Assembly (NCBI GenBank): GCA_008501765.1 | Contig: QQUE01000018.1 | Coordinates: 159,062 to 223,061 of the forward strand | DNA: 64,000 nucleotides | Source: Calditrichota bacterium | Lineage (GTDB): Bacteria > Zhuqueibacterota > Zhuqueibacteria > Zhuqueibacterales > Geothermadaptataceae | Direction: 5' to 3' | Shown: piece after piece, positions 63,384 to 64,000 of the stretch | Numbering within the stretch: position 1 is the first letter of the stretch | Layout: the number at the start of each line of letters is the position of its first letter | Made by a program: the position numbers and the translations under genes | Notes under the pieces: generated by a model | The model's input: only the letters and a program-made list of their open reading frames with translations | What the model was told of the DNA's origin: nothing | The model's database searches: none

Positions 63384-64000
63384 GATGCTGTCTCCACTAA
63401 TTGATACGATCTACACATAGTCCCACGAATGTCGTTTAATAGTCGATTTTCAATTTTGAAATTTGTTTTGAATTGTGCCTTTTGCTTTACAAAAGCTGAA
63501 TTATCTGTTTTTGTTGGAATTATTCTTATTTTCATCTTCATCGAATTGATGCAGTTTATTCGATTTTTCGCAATATTATGCGAATGTTGTGCCATTTCAC
63601 AAATCGGGGGCGATTAAGCAAGAAGGGCTGCAAAATGGCATGTTCATCACGGAACCGAGCGATGAGAAAATTCAGGAGTGTAATCGAAAACGATGAGATA
63701 AGTTCAATTTTGGTAATTGTGTTTAATTCTGACTAAGCCCGGGTTTAGGTACTGTTATTGCATTTTGAATCTATTCACATAATGATAATCCTGCCTTTTT
63801 TATCAAGAAGGATGGGCGGGTTGCCGTATTTCTGAGAGGAGTCATTCGATCTTTTTTACGTGAATACCATTTAATAGGGCTTCACAAAATTAATTTTTCA
63901 GAAATTTTGGTACAAATGATTTCACAAATCTGATTTTATCTTTGAATCCAGCTTTATTTGCTGTTCGCGCTACCAACAACACAGCGATATGAGCGATGGT
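63384..64000. other. intergenic sequence to the right window edge
   Basis: 617 bases with the promoter region of the minus-strand lyase gene expected at its left. A 62-codon hydrophobic ORF at 63429-63617 has no ribosome site. No gene, terminator or repeat could be supported. Confidence 0.5.

Noticed and set aside
63429..63617. 62-residue hydrophobic ORF near the right edge
   Set aside because: Hydrophobicity arises from AT-rich sequence; no ribosome site and unclear start.
1..64000. tRNA or rRNA genes
   Set aside because: No cloverleaf with a TTCGA-type arm and acceptor stem, and no rRNA-like conserved block, was found on reading; a covariance-model scan would be the proper test.

Overview
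The window looks like a chromosomal segment of a non-photosynthetic bacterium of the FCB superphylum, most likely a Calditrichota/KSB1-like lineage (inference). Four secreted proteins end in a type IX secretion (Por) C-terminal sorting domain with the NYPNPFNPxTxI signature. Base composition is moderately AT-rich, and the many outer-membrane or secreted beta-rich proteins fit the same group. No rRNA, tRNA, CRISPR array, transposase or integrase gene was recognised.

Layout. 1-15.9 kb: the 3'-truncated end of a PLP aminotransferase gene, then surface and secreted proteins: a TolB-like propeller, a multidomain peptidoglycan amidase, two S8 proteases and two BNR/Ycf48-type propellers in an apparently duplicated protease-propeller array, a frameshifted lipoprotein and a PDZ protein. 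16.8-33.3 kb: a three-gene lipid/polyketide locus made of an acyl-CoA dehydrogenase, a 2995-residue multidomain synthase (KS-AT-KS-5xACP-KR-DH) and a 1865-residue single-chain acyl-CoA carboxylase (BC-BCCP-central-CT). A free-standing Sfp-type phosphopantetheinyl transferase lies at 43.9 kb and a FabG-like reductase at 41.8 kb. In all five carrier-protein repeats the residue that normally carries phosphopantetheine is Thr instead of Ser.

33.26-39.92 kb: an AT-rich block of six minus-strand genes separated by attC-like palindromes. Three of these are 128, 129 and 130 bp long, and a 38-bp attC half is repeated at two places. This has the architecture of an integron cassette array without an integrase (a CALIN). 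Its cargo includes a PD-(D/E)XK nuclease fused to a RAMA-like domain, an FRG-domain protein and several unknown proteins, which suggests defence or accessory functions.

40-64 kb: ordinary chromosomal genes (a secreted propeller hydrolase-like protein, an SDR, a heme lipoprotein, the PPTase, a LytTR two-component pair, an MBL-fold hydrolase, an M23 lipoprotein, DnaG primase, a flippase, a GAF-HD-GYP protein, a YhaM-like exonuclease, a YiiX-like hydrolase, a hybrid histidine kinase with a decayed receiver, and a heparinase-like T9SS cargo protein). Small non-coding mobile elements are scattered among them: two inverted copies of a ~160-bp MITE-like element (one with a 7-bp target duplication next to a stop codon), a ~307-bp element with 22-bp terminal inverted repeats, and four dispersed copies of a CTCACGCAGAG/CTCACAAAG palindromic repeat.

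Working model (inference): the carboxylase supplies a malonyl-type extender, the synthase builds a partly reduced acyl chain on its carrier array, the acyl-CoA dehydrogenase acts on a precursor or product, and the PPTase would activate the carriers. The Thr-bearing carriers make this locus the strongest candidate for unusual biochemistry. The integrase-less cassette block is the strongest candidate for unexplored accessory genes.
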